Source of the DNA: Cohnella nanjingensis
GTDB lineage: Bacteria; Bacillota; Bacilli; Paenibacillales; Paenibacillaceae
Direction: 5' to 3'
NCBI RefSeq assembly: GCF_014212125.1
Contig: NZ_JACJVP010000033.1
Location: 1-48,425, forward strand
DNA: 48,425 nucleotides
Every line of letters begins with the position of its first letter. Position 1 is the first letter of the stretch. The notes below the pieces were generated by a model. The model made no database searches. It saw only the letters and a list, made by a program, of their open reading frames with translations, and was not told the origin of the DNA. Shown in pieces: positions 31,627 through 40,343 of this stretch. The position numbers and the translations under genes are program-made.

Positions 31627-31896
31627 TTATTGGTTCTCGAGCTCTTCCTTGCTGACGAGTTGGACTAAAGCGGTTACAGCTTGCTCCGCATCCGAACCCT
31701 CGGCACTGATGGCTACCTCGGTGCCCGAACTGATCGCGAGACTCATGATTCCCATGATGCTCTTCGCGTTCACTTTCTTGTCTTCCTTCTCCACGAAGAC
31801 ATCGGAGGAGAATTTATTGGCTTCTTGCACGAATAATGCCGCCGGTCTGGCGTGAAGCCCCGTCTTAAGCCGAACAACCACCGGCTGTCTCGTCAT
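31627..31896 (-). CDS. crh: HPr-family protein at the crh locus, with His15 retained
   Basis: 89-residue HPr-fold protein. VRLKTGLHARPAALFVQEANKF and KSIMGIMSLAISSGTE resemble B. subtilis Crh more than HPr, and the gene position after whiA is that of crh. B. subtilis Crh has Gln at position 15; here His15 is present, as in HPr, together with the regulatory Ser46 (KSIMG). The protein could therefore be phosphorylated both at Ser46 by HPrK, for CcpA co-repression, and at His15 by Enzyme I. The start at 31896 fits family length; the frame is open further upstream but without family residues. The ribosome site AGGGGG lies about 12 bases upstream. A terminator follows. Confidence 0.9.
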   Translation of the reverse strand: MTRQPVVVRLKTGLHARPAALFVQEANKFSSDVFVEKEDKKVNAKSIMGIMSLAISSGTEVAISAEGSDAEQAVTALVQLVSKEELENQ

Positions 31897-31998
31897 GGAA
31901 CGGATACCCCCTATCTTGATCTCATCCCGGTTCACGGGACCCACCGCGCATGGTCTGTTACCTATTATAGCATTAGTCAGAACCATTACGCCACCAGG

Positions 31999-32934
31999 TT
32001 ATACCGTGCCGTTACGGATTTTTTCGGCCCACTCGTCGATTTTGCGGAGACGATGATTCACGCCCGATTTGCTGACCTGGCCTTTGAGCATGTCGCCGAC
32101 CTCTTTGAGGTTCATGTCGGGGTGCTTCAGCCGGATCTCCGCGACTTCGCGAAGCTTATCGGGCATATTCTCCAGGCCGACTTCCTTCTGCAGCAGCTTG
32201 ATGTTGTCGATCTGCCGGACCGCGGCGCCGATCGTCTTGTTCAGGTTCGCCGTCTCGCAGTTCACGATCCGGTTCACCGAGTTGCGCATGTCCCGCATGA
32301 TGCGGACGTCCTCGAACTTGAACAGCGCCTGATGCGCGCCGATGATGCTCAGGAACTCGATGATCTTCTCGCCTTCCTTGATGTATAAGATGAAGCCCTT
32401 CTTCCGCTCGATGAATCGGGCGTTCAGTTGGAACTTGTTCGCGAGGTCTACGAGCGCCTTGCAGTGTTCTTCGTACATCGAAGCGATCTCCAAGTGATAG
32501 GAGGAGCCCTCCGGATTGTTCACGGAGCCGCCCGCGAGGAACGCCCCGCGCAGGTAGGCGCGCTTGCAGCACGACTTGCGCACCAGGTCCTTGTCGATGC
32601 TCGGATGGAACTGGAAGCCCGCTCCGGCGATCTTCAGATCGCTGAGCAGTTGGTCGACGCCGGCGGGCACGCGGACGATATAGACGTTGTTCTTCTTCAG
32701 GCGCATCTTCTTGCGGACCAGCAGCTCCGTCGGCACGTTGTACTGCCGCTTCATGAGCGTATAGATCCGGCGGGCGATGGCCGCATTCTCGGTCGAGACG
32801 TCCAGCACGATCCGCTTGTTGGTCAGCGACACCGACCCGTTCATGCGGATGAGCGCGGACAACTCCGCTTGGTCGCAGCAGGATTCCGTCTCGATCATCG
32901 TTAATTCTTTCTTGGTTTGAGCAGCGAACGACAA
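31999..32934 (-). CDS. whiA: WhiA-family DNA-binding protein
   Basis: 311 residues, the normal length. WhiA combines a degenerate LAGLIDADG homing-endonuclease-like core (CKRAYLRGAFLAGGSVNNPEGSSYHLEI near 123-150) with a C-terminal helix-turn-helix (LREVAEIRLKHPDMNLKEVGDMLKGQVSKSGVNHRLRKI). In Bacillus it influences cell division and chromosome segregation; in actinomycetes it is a sporulation regulator. The start is a TTG at 32934, seven to nine bases after AGGGGTGA, giving the family beginning SFAAQTKKEL. It follows yvcK by seven bases and precedes crh. Confidence 0.96.
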   Translation of the reverse strand: MSFAAQTKKELTMIETESCCDQAELSALIRMNGSVSLTNKRIVLDVSTENAAIARRIYTLMKRQYNVPTELLVRKKMRLKKNNVYIVRVPAGVDQLLSDLKIAGAGFQFHPSIDKDLVRKSCCKRAYLRGAFLAGGSVNNPEGSSYHLEIASMYEEHCKALVDLANKFQLNARFIERKKGFILYIKEGEKIIEFLSIIGAHQALFKFEDVRIMRDMRNSVNRIVNCETANLNKTIGAAVRQIDNIKLLQKEVGLENMPDKLREVAEIRLKHPDMNLKEVGDMLKGQVSKSGVNHRLRKIDEWAEKIRNGTV

Positions 32935-32941
32935 CCGTCTC

Positions 32942-33940
32942 TCACCCCTTTCGCAACATCCAGTCTTTCACCAGCTGGTAGATATGCCCGCTTAGCTTCG
33001 CCGCGTCGTGGCGCAGATACGTGCGGAACATCACGAGCCGGTCCGCGATCACTTTGTAGCCGCGCCGCTCGACTTCCTCAAGGTCCAGGTGGACGGCCTT
33101 GGAGCCCTGTTCGGCGTACATGCTGTGCACTTGGGGCGGGATCTCGCCGTCGTTCACGATCACGTAATCGAACAGATGGTGGCCGACATGGGCATGAACG
33201 GCGTCCAGATGGTCGCTCACCGAGTAATCGTCCGTCTCTCCGGGCTGGGTCATCACGTTGCAGACGAACAGCTTCACGGCATCCGCGCCCACGATCGCCT
33301 CTGCCAGCTTCGGCACGAGCAGGTTCGGGATGATGCTCGTATACAGGCTCCCGGGACCGATCAGGATCGCATCCGCCTCGCGGATCGCCTCGACCGCCTC
33401 GACGAGCGGCTCCACGTGCTCCGGCTCGATGAACACCCGCTTGATCGCGACGCCGGCCTTCGGAATCTGCGATTCCCCGACGACGATCGTGCCGTCCGCC
33501 ATCTCCGCTTTGAGCAGGATGGCCTGGTTCGCGGCGGGCAGCACGCGCCCGCGTACGGCCAATACGCGGCTCAGCTCCCGCACGCCGGTGACGAAGTCGC
33601 CGGAGATGTCCGTCATCGCCGCCAATATCAGATTGCCCAGGCTGTGTCCGGCCAATCCGTTCCCGTTCTGAAAACGGTAGGACAGCATATCCGCGAGCAG
33701 CGGCTCGGCATCGGCGAGCGCGGTCAGCACGTTGCGGATATCGCCCGGCGGCGGCATCTGCAGCTCCTGCCGGAGAATGCCCGAGCTGCCGCCGTCGTCC
33801 GCGACGGTGACGATCGCGGTAATATCGAGCGGCTTCTGCTTCAAGCCGCGCAGCATCACGGACAGCCCGGTCCCGCCGCCCATGACGACGATCCGGGGAC
33901 GACGCGTCAGCGGCCCGGCGCCGATCTGCGCCTTAGCCAT
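32942..33940 (-). CDS. yvcK: YvcK/CofD-like gluconeogenesis and morphogenesis factor
   Basis: 332-residue cytosolic protein of the CofD-like family. RIVVMGGGTGLSVMLRGLK is the nucleotide-binding start, followed by TVADDGGSSGILRQ, GDIRNVL, GLAGHSLGNLILAA and LIGPGSLYTSIIPNLLV. B. subtilis YvcK binds UDP-GlcNAc and is needed for growth and cell shape on gluconeogenic carbon sources. The ATG at 33940 overlaps the rapZ stop by eight bases (ATGGCTAA), a translational-coupling arrangement. It lies between rapZ and whiA as in most Firmicutes. Confidence 0.96.
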   Translation of the reverse strand: MAKAQIGAGPLTRRPRIVVMGGGTGLSVMLRGLKQKPLDITAIVTVADDGGSSGILRQELQMPPPGDIRNVLTALADAEPLLADMLSYRFQNGNGLAGHSLGNLILAAMTDISGDFVTGVRELSRVLAVRGRVLPAANQAILLKAEMADGTIVVGESQIPKAGVAIKRVFIEPEHVEPLVEAVEAIREADAILIGPGSLYTSIIPNLLVPKLAEAIVGADAVKLFVCNVMTQPGETDDYSVSDHLDAVHAHVGHHLFDYVIVNDGEIPPQVHSMYAEQGSKAVHLDLEEVERRGYKVIADRLVMFRTYLRHDAAKLSGHIYQLVKDWMLRKG

Positions 33941-34823
33941 GCCGGTCCCGTTCCGCGTCGCGATGGCTCACGCGCACCGATTCGGTCTCGCCCGCGCTGA
34001 GCATCCGCCCCAGGTACTCGCCGATGGCGACCGAGCGGTGTTTGCCCCCGGTGCAGCCGATGCCGATGACGACTTGGCTCTTGCCTTCTTTGTGGTACAA
34101 GGGGATCAAATATTGCAGCATGTCGAGCAGCTTCGACAGGAACGTCTGCGTCTCCGGCCACTTCATGACGTAATCGTACACTTCGCTGTCCTGCCCCGTC
34201 TTCGGACGGAGCGCATCGACATAGTGCGGATTCGGCAGAAAGCGGACGTCGAAGATCAGATCGGCGTCGATCGGCACGCCGTACTTGAAGCCGAAGGAGG
34301 TGACGTTGATGGAGATCTTGTTGCGGTCCAGATTCGTGAACCGCGAGACGATCTTGTCCTTGAGCTGCGCGGGCTTCAGGCTGCTCGTGTCGATCACCTG
34401 CGTCGCCCAGCCCTTCAGATCCTCCAGCAGCTTGCGTTCCGATTGGATGCCCTCGAGCGGCATGCCGCCTACGGCGAGCGGGTGGCGTCTGCGGCTTTCC
34501 TTGTAGCGCTGAACGAGCACCGAGTCGGTCGCGTCCAGGAACAGGATCTCATAGTGAATGGTATAGTGCTCGCGGATATAGCTCAGCGATTCGGACAACG
34601 CGGTGAAAAACTCCCGGCCCCTCAAATCGATGACCAGCGCCACCTTGCCGATGCGTCCCTGCGATTGATCGATGAGTTCGGCGAACTTCGGGATCAGCAC
34701 CGGCGGCAAGTTGTCGACGCAGAAAAAGCCGAGGTCCTCCATGCTCTGGACGGCGATCGTCTTGCCCGCCCCCGACATGCCGGTGATGATCACCAGCGTC
34801 GGTTTGGTTATCGTCGTATCCAT
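33933..34823 (-). CDS. rapZ: RapZ/YvcJ-type nucleotide-binding protein
   Basis: 296-residue P-loop protein (Walker A GMSGAGKT at about 15-22). The YvcJ/RapZ family signatures include DNLPPVLIPKF, VIDLRGREFF, FLDATDSVLVQRYKESRRRHPL, SFGFKYGVPIDADLIFDVRFLPNPHY and the C-terminal IGCTGGKHRSVAI. In E. coli RapZ directs GlmZ sRNA decay; in Bacillus YvcJ hydrolyses GTP and affects competence. The start at 34823 is eight bases after GGAG; an ATG two codons upstream sits on the ribosome site. It overlaps yvcK by eight bases. Confidence 0.96.
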   Translation of the reverse strand: MDTTITKPTLVIITGMSGAGKTIAVQSMEDLGFFCVDNLPPVLIPKFAELIDQSQGRIGKVALVIDLRGREFFTALSESLSYIREHYTIHYEILFLDATDSVLVQRYKESRRRHPLAVGGMPLEGIQSERKLLEDLKGWATQVIDTSSLKPAQLKDKIVSRFTNLDRNKISINVTSFGFKYGVPIDADLIFDVRFLPNPHYVDALRPKTGQDSEVYDYVMKWPETQTFLSKLLDMLQYLIPLYHKEGKSQVVIGIGCTGGKHRSVAIGEYLGRMLSAGETESVRVSHRDAERDRHG

Positions 34824-34985
34824 CTCCATCTCTCCTTCCCCATGCAGGCCAACCCTAACCATGCTGTGACGTGAAGCAAAAACGGCTTCGCCCGCTTGCC
34901 GTGCGGTGAAGTCGTCTGAACCGGAACGATGCGCGAATGCGGACCGCTCCATGGCGCGGATCCGGACCGCTCCGCCATGAACAAA

Positions 34986-35018
34986 GCGCCTGCCCGCCGG
35001 TACGGGCGAAGCAGGCGC
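34986..35018 (-). terminator. Terminator after glcK
   Basis: 8-bp stem GCGCCTGC/GCAGGCGC (34986-34993 with 35011-35018) with an inner CCCG/CGGG pairing, followed on the minus strand by TTTGTT. It separates glcK from rapZ. Confidence 0.65.
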
Positions 35019-35029
35019 CAAGTCTGAAG

Positions 35030-35986
35030 TTAAGCGTAAAGGAAGAGGCCCGCCGCGCCCACGACGCCGGCGTTGTTGCCCAGCTCGGCGGCGACGATGT
35101 CCACGCCCTTCTGCGCCGCGTCCGTCGAATACTTGCGGAACACTTGGCGGATCTGCTCGAACAGATATTCTCCCGCCTTGCTCACCCCGCCGCCGATGAT
35201 GAAGCGCTGCGGGTTGATGACGACCGCGACCGCCGCCATCGACTTGCCCAGATAGAAGGCTGCGCGGCTCACGATGCGCTGCGCCACCTCGTCGCCCGCC
35301 TTGGCGGCGTCGATCACGTCCTTCGCCGTCAGCGGCGTCTCGATGAGCGACAGCGACGTGCGGTCCCCGCGCTCGACCGCGTCCTTGCCCATCCGGATGA
35401 TGCCCGTGGCGGAGGATACCGTCTCTAGGCAGCCCATCTGGCCGCAGCCGCATTGGATCGCTTCGAGGTCCGGCACGATGGACATATGGCCGAGCTCGCC
35501 GGCCATGCCGCTGAAGCCCTCGATCAGCCGGCCGTTCACGATCAGTCCGCCGCCGACGCCGGTGCCCAGCGTATAGCAGACGCAGTTCTGGACGCCTTTG
35601 CCGGCGCCGCCCCATACTTCGCCCAACGCGGCTACGTTGGCGTCGTTGTTGATCTTGATCGGCTTGGCGAGCTTCTCCTCCATGATCTGCCGCACGGGCA
35701 CGTTCCGGAGGGGAGGCAGGTTCGCCGAGAAGTCGATGATGCCGTTCGGAATGTCGAGGAATCCGGCGATGCCGATGCCGACGCCTTTGACGTCATCCCA
35801 CTCCTGCGTGCCGGGAGGAACGAGCTCGTTCACATAAGCGGCGATATTGCTCATGATCTTGTCCGTACCCTGGTCCGTATCGGTCGGGCCCTCGAACGTG
35901 CGCAGCAGCTCTCCCTTGTCATTGCACAAGCCGATCTTGATGGAAGTTCCACCTAAATCGACGCCAACGTAAAGCGATTGAGACAT
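35030..35986 (-). CDS. glcK: ROK-family glucokinase
   Basis: 318 residues. It phosphorylates glucose to glucose 6-phosphate in the cytosol. The ATP-binding VGVDLGGTSIKIGL, the catalytic Asp in INNDANVAALGE, the ROK zinc motif CGCGQMGCLE and a C-terminal IIGGGVSKAG are all present. The start at 35986 is nine bases after GAGGTG; a GTG four codons upstream overlaps this site. It lies downstream of trxB and upstream of rapZ; a hairpin after it suggests a separate transcript end. It would feed glucose from non-PTS import or from glycoside breakdown into glycolysis. Confidence 0.95.
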   Translation of the reverse strand: MSQSLYVGVDLGGTSIKIGLCNDKGELLRTFEGPTDTDQGTDKIMSNIAAYVNELVPPGTQEWDDVKGVGIGIAGFLDIPNGIIDFSANLPPLRNVPVRQIMEEKLAKPIKINNDANVAALGEVWGGAGKGVQNCVCYTLGTGVGGGLIVNGRLIEGFSGMAGELGHMSIVPDLEAIQCGCGQMGCLETVSSATGIIRMGKDAVERGDRTSLSLIETPLTAKDVIDAAKAGDEVAQRIVSRAAFYLGKSMAAVAVVINPQRFIIGGGVSKAGEYLFEQIRQVFRKYSTDAAQKGVDIVAAELGNNAGVVGAAGLFLYA

Positions 35987-36115
35987 AGTGGTCGACACCT
36001 CATGATTGTATTGGACTCATTACGACGGTTCGCAAGCCTCCGTAGAGGGCGAACGCGACATAAGTTTAAACAAGCTTCCCTTCGGCGCGTCTGCCGCGCC
36101 GTGCCGCCGGCCGGA

Positions 36116-37072
36116 TCAGCCGAGCGTCTGGCTCCAGTCGTGCACCATCGAGCCTTCGAGATACTTCTCGCAGTCCAGCGCCGCCATGCATCCGCTGCCG
36201 GCGGCCGTGATGGCTTGGCGATACTTCGTGTCCTGAACGTCGCCGCAGGCGAATACGCCAGGGACGTTCGTCTCGGAGGAGCCCGGCTTCGTCACGATGT
36301 AGCCGTGCTCGTCCGTCTCCACCTGTCCGCCGAGGAACTTCGTATTCGGCGTATGGCCGATCGCGATGAACACCCCGTGCGCATCCAGAATCTCCTCTTC
36401 GCCGGTCTCGTTGTTGCGGACCTTCAGCCCGGTGACGCCCATATCGCCCGCCACGACTTCCAGCGGCGTACGGTTCAGTCCCCAGCTGATCTTCTCGTTC
36501 TCGCGCGCGCGATCCTGCATGATCTTGGAGGCGCGCAGCTCGTCGCGACGGTGCACGAGCGTCAGATCCGACGCGAAGCGCGTCAGGAAGTTCGCTTCCT
36601 CCATCGCGGAGTCGCCGCCGCCCACGACGATGATCTTCTTCCCGCGGAAGAAGAAGCCGTCGCAAGTCGCACAGGTGCTGACGCCGCGGCCGACGTTGTC
36701 CTTCTCGCCGGGAATGCCCAGGTACTTCGCCGAAGCGCCGGTCGAGATGATCAGCGTCTCCGCCGTCAGCTTCTCCCCCCCTTCGAGGTTCAAGGTGAAC
36801 GGACGCTGCGCGAGCTCCACCGAGTTGATCCAGCCGGTGCGGAACTCCGCGCCGAAGCGCTCCGCTTGCTTGCGCATGTTCGCCATCAGGTCGGGTCCCA
36901 TGATGCCCTCGGGGAAGCCCGGGAAGTTCTCGACATCGGTCGTCGTCGTCAATTGACCGCCCGGTTCCGGGCCTTCGATGACGAGCGGGCTCAGATTCGC
37001 GCGCGCTAAGTAGATGGCGGCCGTGAGGCCTGCGGGTCCCGTTCCGATCACGATGCTCTTGTAAGATGACAT
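36116..37072 (-). CDS. trxB: Thioredoxin-disulfide reductase
   Basis: 318-residue NADPH-dependent flavoenzyme that keeps thioredoxin reduced. The FAD-binding IVIGTGPAGLTAAIYLARA start, the redox centre CATC near residues 135-138, the NADPH-binding VVGGGDSAMEEANFL and the C-terminal FACGDVQDTKYRQAITAAGSG are intact. GGAGGAA precedes the ATG at 37072. It follows the TPR gene by 67 bp, as in B. subtilis (yvcD-trxB), and probably shares its promoter. Confidence 0.98.
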   Translation of the reverse strand: MSSYKSIVIGTGPAGLTAAIYLARANLSPLVIEGPEPGGQLTTTTDVENFPGFPEGIMGPDLMANMRKQAERFGAEFRTGWINSVELAQRPFTLNLEGGEKLTAETLIISTGASAKYLGIPGEKDNVGRGVSTCATCDGFFFRGKKIIVVGGGDSAMEEANFLTRFASDLTLVHRRDELRASKIMQDRARENEKISWGLNRTPLEVVAGDMGVTGLKVRNNETGEEEILDAHGVFIAIGHTPNTKFLGGQVETDEHGYIVTKPGSSETNVPGVFACGDVQDTKYRQAITAAGSGCMAALDCEKYLEGSMVHDWSQTLG

Positions 37073-37139
37073 AATTCATTCCTCCTCGGCCAACTGTAAT
37101 TACGATTGTAACAGTTGAACCGTTGTTCCGCAACAAACG

Positions 37140-38882
37140 TTAGCCTTGTTCCTGGAATGAACGGTTCGTTAGTTTTAGCTTCTCCCGAATGCCGCAAGCT
37201 TCGTCAATCCGGTTCGCGTAGCGGCTGATCGTCGCCTGGGAGGCGCCGTAGCGGCTGACCAGATCGGCATAGGTCACCGTCTTGCGGTGCATCTTCGCCG
37301 TCCAATACTCCAAGGCGGCCGCCCATCCCGAAGCGTTGTGCAGCTTCGGCACGTCCGGGTAGACGCGCGAGAGGTAATCGACCCAGAGCGTCATCATGTC
37401 ATGCTGCTGCACGACGTCGTACCGCTCCGCCATCTGCGACATCGCCTGCTCCAGGATGCCTTGCCAGGAGCTGTCCCAGACCGGCAGGCGCGCGGACCTT
37501 CGGCGGGCTTCCAGCGTGAGCGTGCGGCCGCTGAACATGACGTTCAGCGCGTCCTCCACGCCGATCGACCGGAGCACCAGCACGGCCACCCGCTTCAGCT
37601 CGTCGTCCTCCTCGGGATCGACGAGGAACGCCTTCAGCGCCTCGATCACCTCTTCGTCGGCGACGAGCCCCAGCGCCTGAATGACCTGCATCTTCGTGCG
37701 CCGGTCGCCGTGGCGCAGCGCCCAGAAGAAGGACGAGCGGATGAGCGGGTCCTTCTTCAGCGTGGCGGAGACGAGCTCCGGCCGCTTCTCCCATTCGCGG
37801 AACTGCTCGTCGAACGGCAGATGGTAATGGTACTGGGCGGGCGCCTTCTCCTGGCCCTCCCTTACCTTGGCCAATTTGCGGAGGTAGAAATCAGGCACCG
37901 CGGGCGACGGATCGAGGCGCTTGGCCTGCAGCCAGTGGCGCTCCGCATCGTCCAGACGGCCGATATTCGCCGCGGCCACCGCCGCGAAGTGATGCAGGCT
38001 CGGCTCGCCCGCCAGCTCGCCCGTGCGCAGCAGCCTGCGGAAGTGCCGGTAAGCCTCGCGGTGGTCGCCGATGATGCCGAGCGTCGTCGCCAGCTTGAAG
38101 ACGTGCTCGGGGTGAATCGGGACCGTCTTCTTCAGCACCGCGACCAGCGACGTCAACTCGGACCGCTGATTCGCGTGCTGGTAGAAGATCGCCAGATTGC
38201 AGAGGGCGTGCAGATTGCCGGGTTCGGCCGCCAGCACTTCGCCGATCGTCTGCACCGACTTGTCGAACAGGCCCATATAGTAATAAGCCAAGCCCAGATT
38301 GTTGCGCGCGGCGAGGAAGTCGGGCTGCCGCCCGATGATGTCCTCCAGGATGCGCACCGCCTCGGCGAAGCGGCCCGCCTCGAGCAGCTCCCGCGCCTTG
38401 TCGTGGGCGTAGAGGTTCTCCTTGGACTTGATCGTCGACAGCTTCGTCGGGCGGTTCAGCTCGTAGTTCAGCAGATCGAGCAGCTCATCCGCCTCGTCGA
38501 GGAACTGGCCTTCCGCATCCGTCTCCAAGTAGCGCACGAGCGATTCCTCGGCCGCTTCGTACAGCTCCATGTTGGCGTAGTTGTTCGCCAGATAGTAATA
38601 GCATTCCGTCATGGCGGGGTCGATCTGATCGAGCACCGACCGCAGAATCACGTTCGATTCCTCGTATCGCCCCATCTCCGACAGAATGCCGGCCATGTTG
38701 CAGTGGTTCACCGGATTGTCCGGCTCGTATTCGACCGCCCGGCGGAAGTACTTCAGCGCCTTGTCGTAATGGAACCGATCCAGCGATTGCACCGCCCGCT
38801 CAAAGAAAAAAGTCGCGTCCAAAGAGAACGGAATCACTTTCGGGCGACGGCTCTTCGCGATCGCGCGCTTCCGCTGATTCAT
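37140..38882 (-). CDS. TPR-repeat protein (YvcD-like) with a possible C-terminal HTH
   Basis: 580-residue, mostly helical cytoplasmic protein. Tetratricopeptide repeats are visible around residues 20-75 (DRFHYDKALKYFRRAVEYEPDNP), 95-130 and 160-300 (AGRFAEAVRILEDIIGRQPDFLAARNNLGLAYYYMGLFDKSVQ). A HEAT-like helical segment follows (about 370-460), and the end (VTYADLVSRYGASQATISRYANRID) looks like a helix-turn-helix. The function is unknown; the B. subtilis equivalent yvcD occupies the same place next to trxB. The start at 38882 has GGAGGTG about ten bases ahead; an ATG nine codons earlier does not. It has an extended -10 promoter and begins the transcript leading into trxB. Confidence 0.85.
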   Translation of the reverse strand: MNQRKRAIAKSRRPKVIPFSLDATFFFERAVQSLDRFHYDKALKYFRRAVEYEPDNPVNHCNMAGILSEMGRYEESNVILRSVLDQIDPAMTECYYYLANNYANMELYEAAEESLVRYLETDAEGQFLDEADELLDLLNYELNRPTKLSTIKSKENLYAHDKARELLEAGRFAEAVRILEDIIGRQPDFLAARNNLGLAYYYMGLFDKSVQTIGEVLAAEPGNLHALCNLAIFYQHANQRSELTSLVAVLKKTVPIHPEHVFKLATTLGIIGDHREAYRHFRRLLRTGELAGEPSLHHFAAVAAANIGRLDDAERHWLQAKRLDPSPAVPDFYLRKLAKVREGQEKAPAQYHYHLPFDEQFREWEKRPELVSATLKKDPLIRSSFFWALRHGDRRTKMQVIQALGLVADEEVIEALKAFLVDPEEDDELKRVAVLVLRSIGVEDALNVMFSGRTLTLEARRRSARLPVWDSSWQGILEQAMSQMAERYDVVQQHDMMTLWVDYLSRVYPDVPKLHNASGWAAALEYWTAKMHRKTVTYADLVSRYGASQATISRYANRIDEACGIREKLKLTNRSFQEQG

Positions 38883-38973
38883 CGGCAAGGCACCTCCCCG
38901 GTAGTTCATTCGTCTTGTCTAAATTGTCATACCCTGTCGTCCGTCGGCCCGCAGCCGTCTTTTCGTCAATCCG

Positions 38974-38982
38974 ATTATAACA
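38974..38982 (-). promoter_or_regulatory. Extended -10 promoter of the yvcD-like gene and trxB
   Basis: Minus-strand TGTTATAAT is a perfect extended -10; 17 bp upstream is only a weak TTTTAT. The 327-bp gap 38883-39209 otherwise holds the prs terminator and GC-rich sequence with nothing recognised. Confidence 0.65.
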
Positions 38983-39136
38983 CAGCATCACCATCCATAA
39001 AACCGCGTAATCCTGGCTTCGCCGCGCCGCGCAAGGGGAAACGGCTCCTCCCTCCTCGAAATAAGGGCGGCCCGCCGGGAACGAAGATCCCCGCGGGAGC
39101 GGCGGATCGCCATACGAATCCGTACGGAATGAGCAA

Positions 39137-39181
39137 GAAAGGACCGCCCGCGTCCGCCTGTCGCGGAGGGGAGATCCTTTC
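39137..39181 (-). terminator. Terminator of prs
   Basis: Outer stem GAAAGGA/TCCTTTC (39137-39143 with 39175-39181) encloses a GC-rich inner region that can pair further. A moderately T-rich stretch follows on the minus strand. Confidence 0.55.
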
Positions 39182-39209
39182 TCCTACACGTTGTTGGATT
39201 CGATTGTCG

Positions 39210-40160
39210 CTAGACGCCCGCGGTCTTGAACAGCGTGCTGATCGAGCCGCCTTCCATGATGATCTTCGTGGCTTCGGACAGCATCGGCGCCACGGAGAGC
39301 ACCTTGAACCGTTCGGAACGGTCGTTCGGCAGCAGGATGGTGTCGGTAACCACGACCTCCCGGATGTTCGGGTGATCCAGCTTCTGCAGGGCGTTGCCGG
39401 AGAACAGCGGGTGCGTCGCGCAGACGAAGACGTCCTCGGCTCCGCGTTCCTTCAGTCCCTCGACGACGTTCACGATCGTCGTGCCGGTGTCGATCATGTC
39501 CTCGATGATGATCGGCGTGTAGCCTTCGACTTCGCCGATGACGTGGGTGATGACCGACTCGTTGTGCGCCGGGCGCTTCTTGATCATGATCGCGAACGGA
39601 GAGTCGAGCTGGTTCGCCAGCTTCTCCGCCGTAGACGCGCGGCCCGCGTCCGGCGAGACGATGACCGGGTTCTGGATGTTCTTCGCCCGCAGGTAGTCGC
39701 TGATGAGGTCGAGCGCCGTGAGGTGGTCCACCGGGATATTGAAGAAGCCTTGAATCGCCGGCGCGTGCAGGTCGATCGTCACGATCCGCGAGGCGCCTAC
39801 CGTCGTCAGGACGTCGGCCACCATCTTCGCGGAGATCGGTTCCCGGGGCGCCGCTTTGCGCTCTTGGCGCGCATAGCCGTAATAAGGAAGCACGATGTTG
39901 ATCGTCCGAGCGGAAGCCCGCTTGGCGGCATCGATCATGACGAGCAGCTCTACGAAAAAGTCGTTGATCGGATGAGATAACGATTGCACGAGGAACACGT
40001 CGCAGTTACGGATCGTCTCCTCATAGTGAACGTAAACTTCGCCGCTCTTGAAGCGCGAAAGCTTAATCTTGCCGAGAGGCAGACCTAGCTGGTCGGCTAT
40101 CTTCTCGGCCAACACCGGGTTCGATGATCCGGAAAAAATACGAAGCTTGCTGCTGTACAT
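39210..40160 (-). CDS. prs: Ribose-phosphate pyrophosphokinase (PRPP synthase)
   Basis: 316-residue class I PRPP synthase. It makes 5-phosphoribosyl 1-diphosphate from ribose 5-phosphate and ATP for nucleotide, NAD, histidine and tryptophan synthesis. LRIFSGSSNPVLAEKIA, the catalytic flexible-loop region YYGYARQERKAAPREPI, IDLHAPAIQGFF and the PRPP loop IIIEDMIDTGTTIV are present. The start at 40160 is four to five bases after GGAGGGG. It has its own promoter, although it follows hisIE. PRPP is the substrate of HisG, so its place beside the his operon makes metabolic sense. In B. subtilis prs lies elsewhere, so this may be a second paralogue. Confidence 0.96.
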   Translation of the reverse strand: MYSSKLRIFSGSSNPVLAEKIADQLGLPLGKIKLSRFKSGEVYVHYEETIRNCDVFLVQSLSHPINDFFVELLVMIDAAKRASARTINIVLPYYGYARQERKAAPREPISAKMVADVLTTVGASRIVTIDLHAPAIQGFFNIPVDHLTALDLISDYLRAKNIQNPVIVSPDAGRASTAEKLANQLDSPFAIMIKKRPAHNESVITHVIGEVEGYTPIIIEDMIDTGTTIVNVVEGLKERGAEDVFVCATHPLFSGNALQKLDHPNIREVVVTDTILLPNDRSERFKVLSVAPMLSEATKIIMEGGSISTLFKTAGV

Positions 40161-40215
40161 GTGCCCCTCCAAAGGTTCGGTCGAGTAAGGCAACCGCGAA
40201 TCTATCTTCCCTATT

Positions 40216-40244
40216 ATTATACATGAGATTCCACCGTTCGCCAA
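40216..40244 (-). promoter_or_regulatory. Sigma-A promoter of prs
   Basis: Minus-strand TTGGCG (40239-40244), a 17-bp spacer and a perfect TATAAT (40216-40221). The leader is about 50 nt. Confidence 0.75.
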
Positions 40245-40343
40245 AACCCTTCTTGCCCGAATCTAGGGCATTCAGCGGCCGCTTTGTTGCGAAAATCCGA
40301 CATTTGGCGCCAAGCGCGCAGCATCTCCCGGGCAAAGCCGGTC

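Noticed and set aside
31897..31986. 30-residue N-terminal extension of the Crh-like protein
   Set aside because: No ribosome site and not present in HPr-family proteins.
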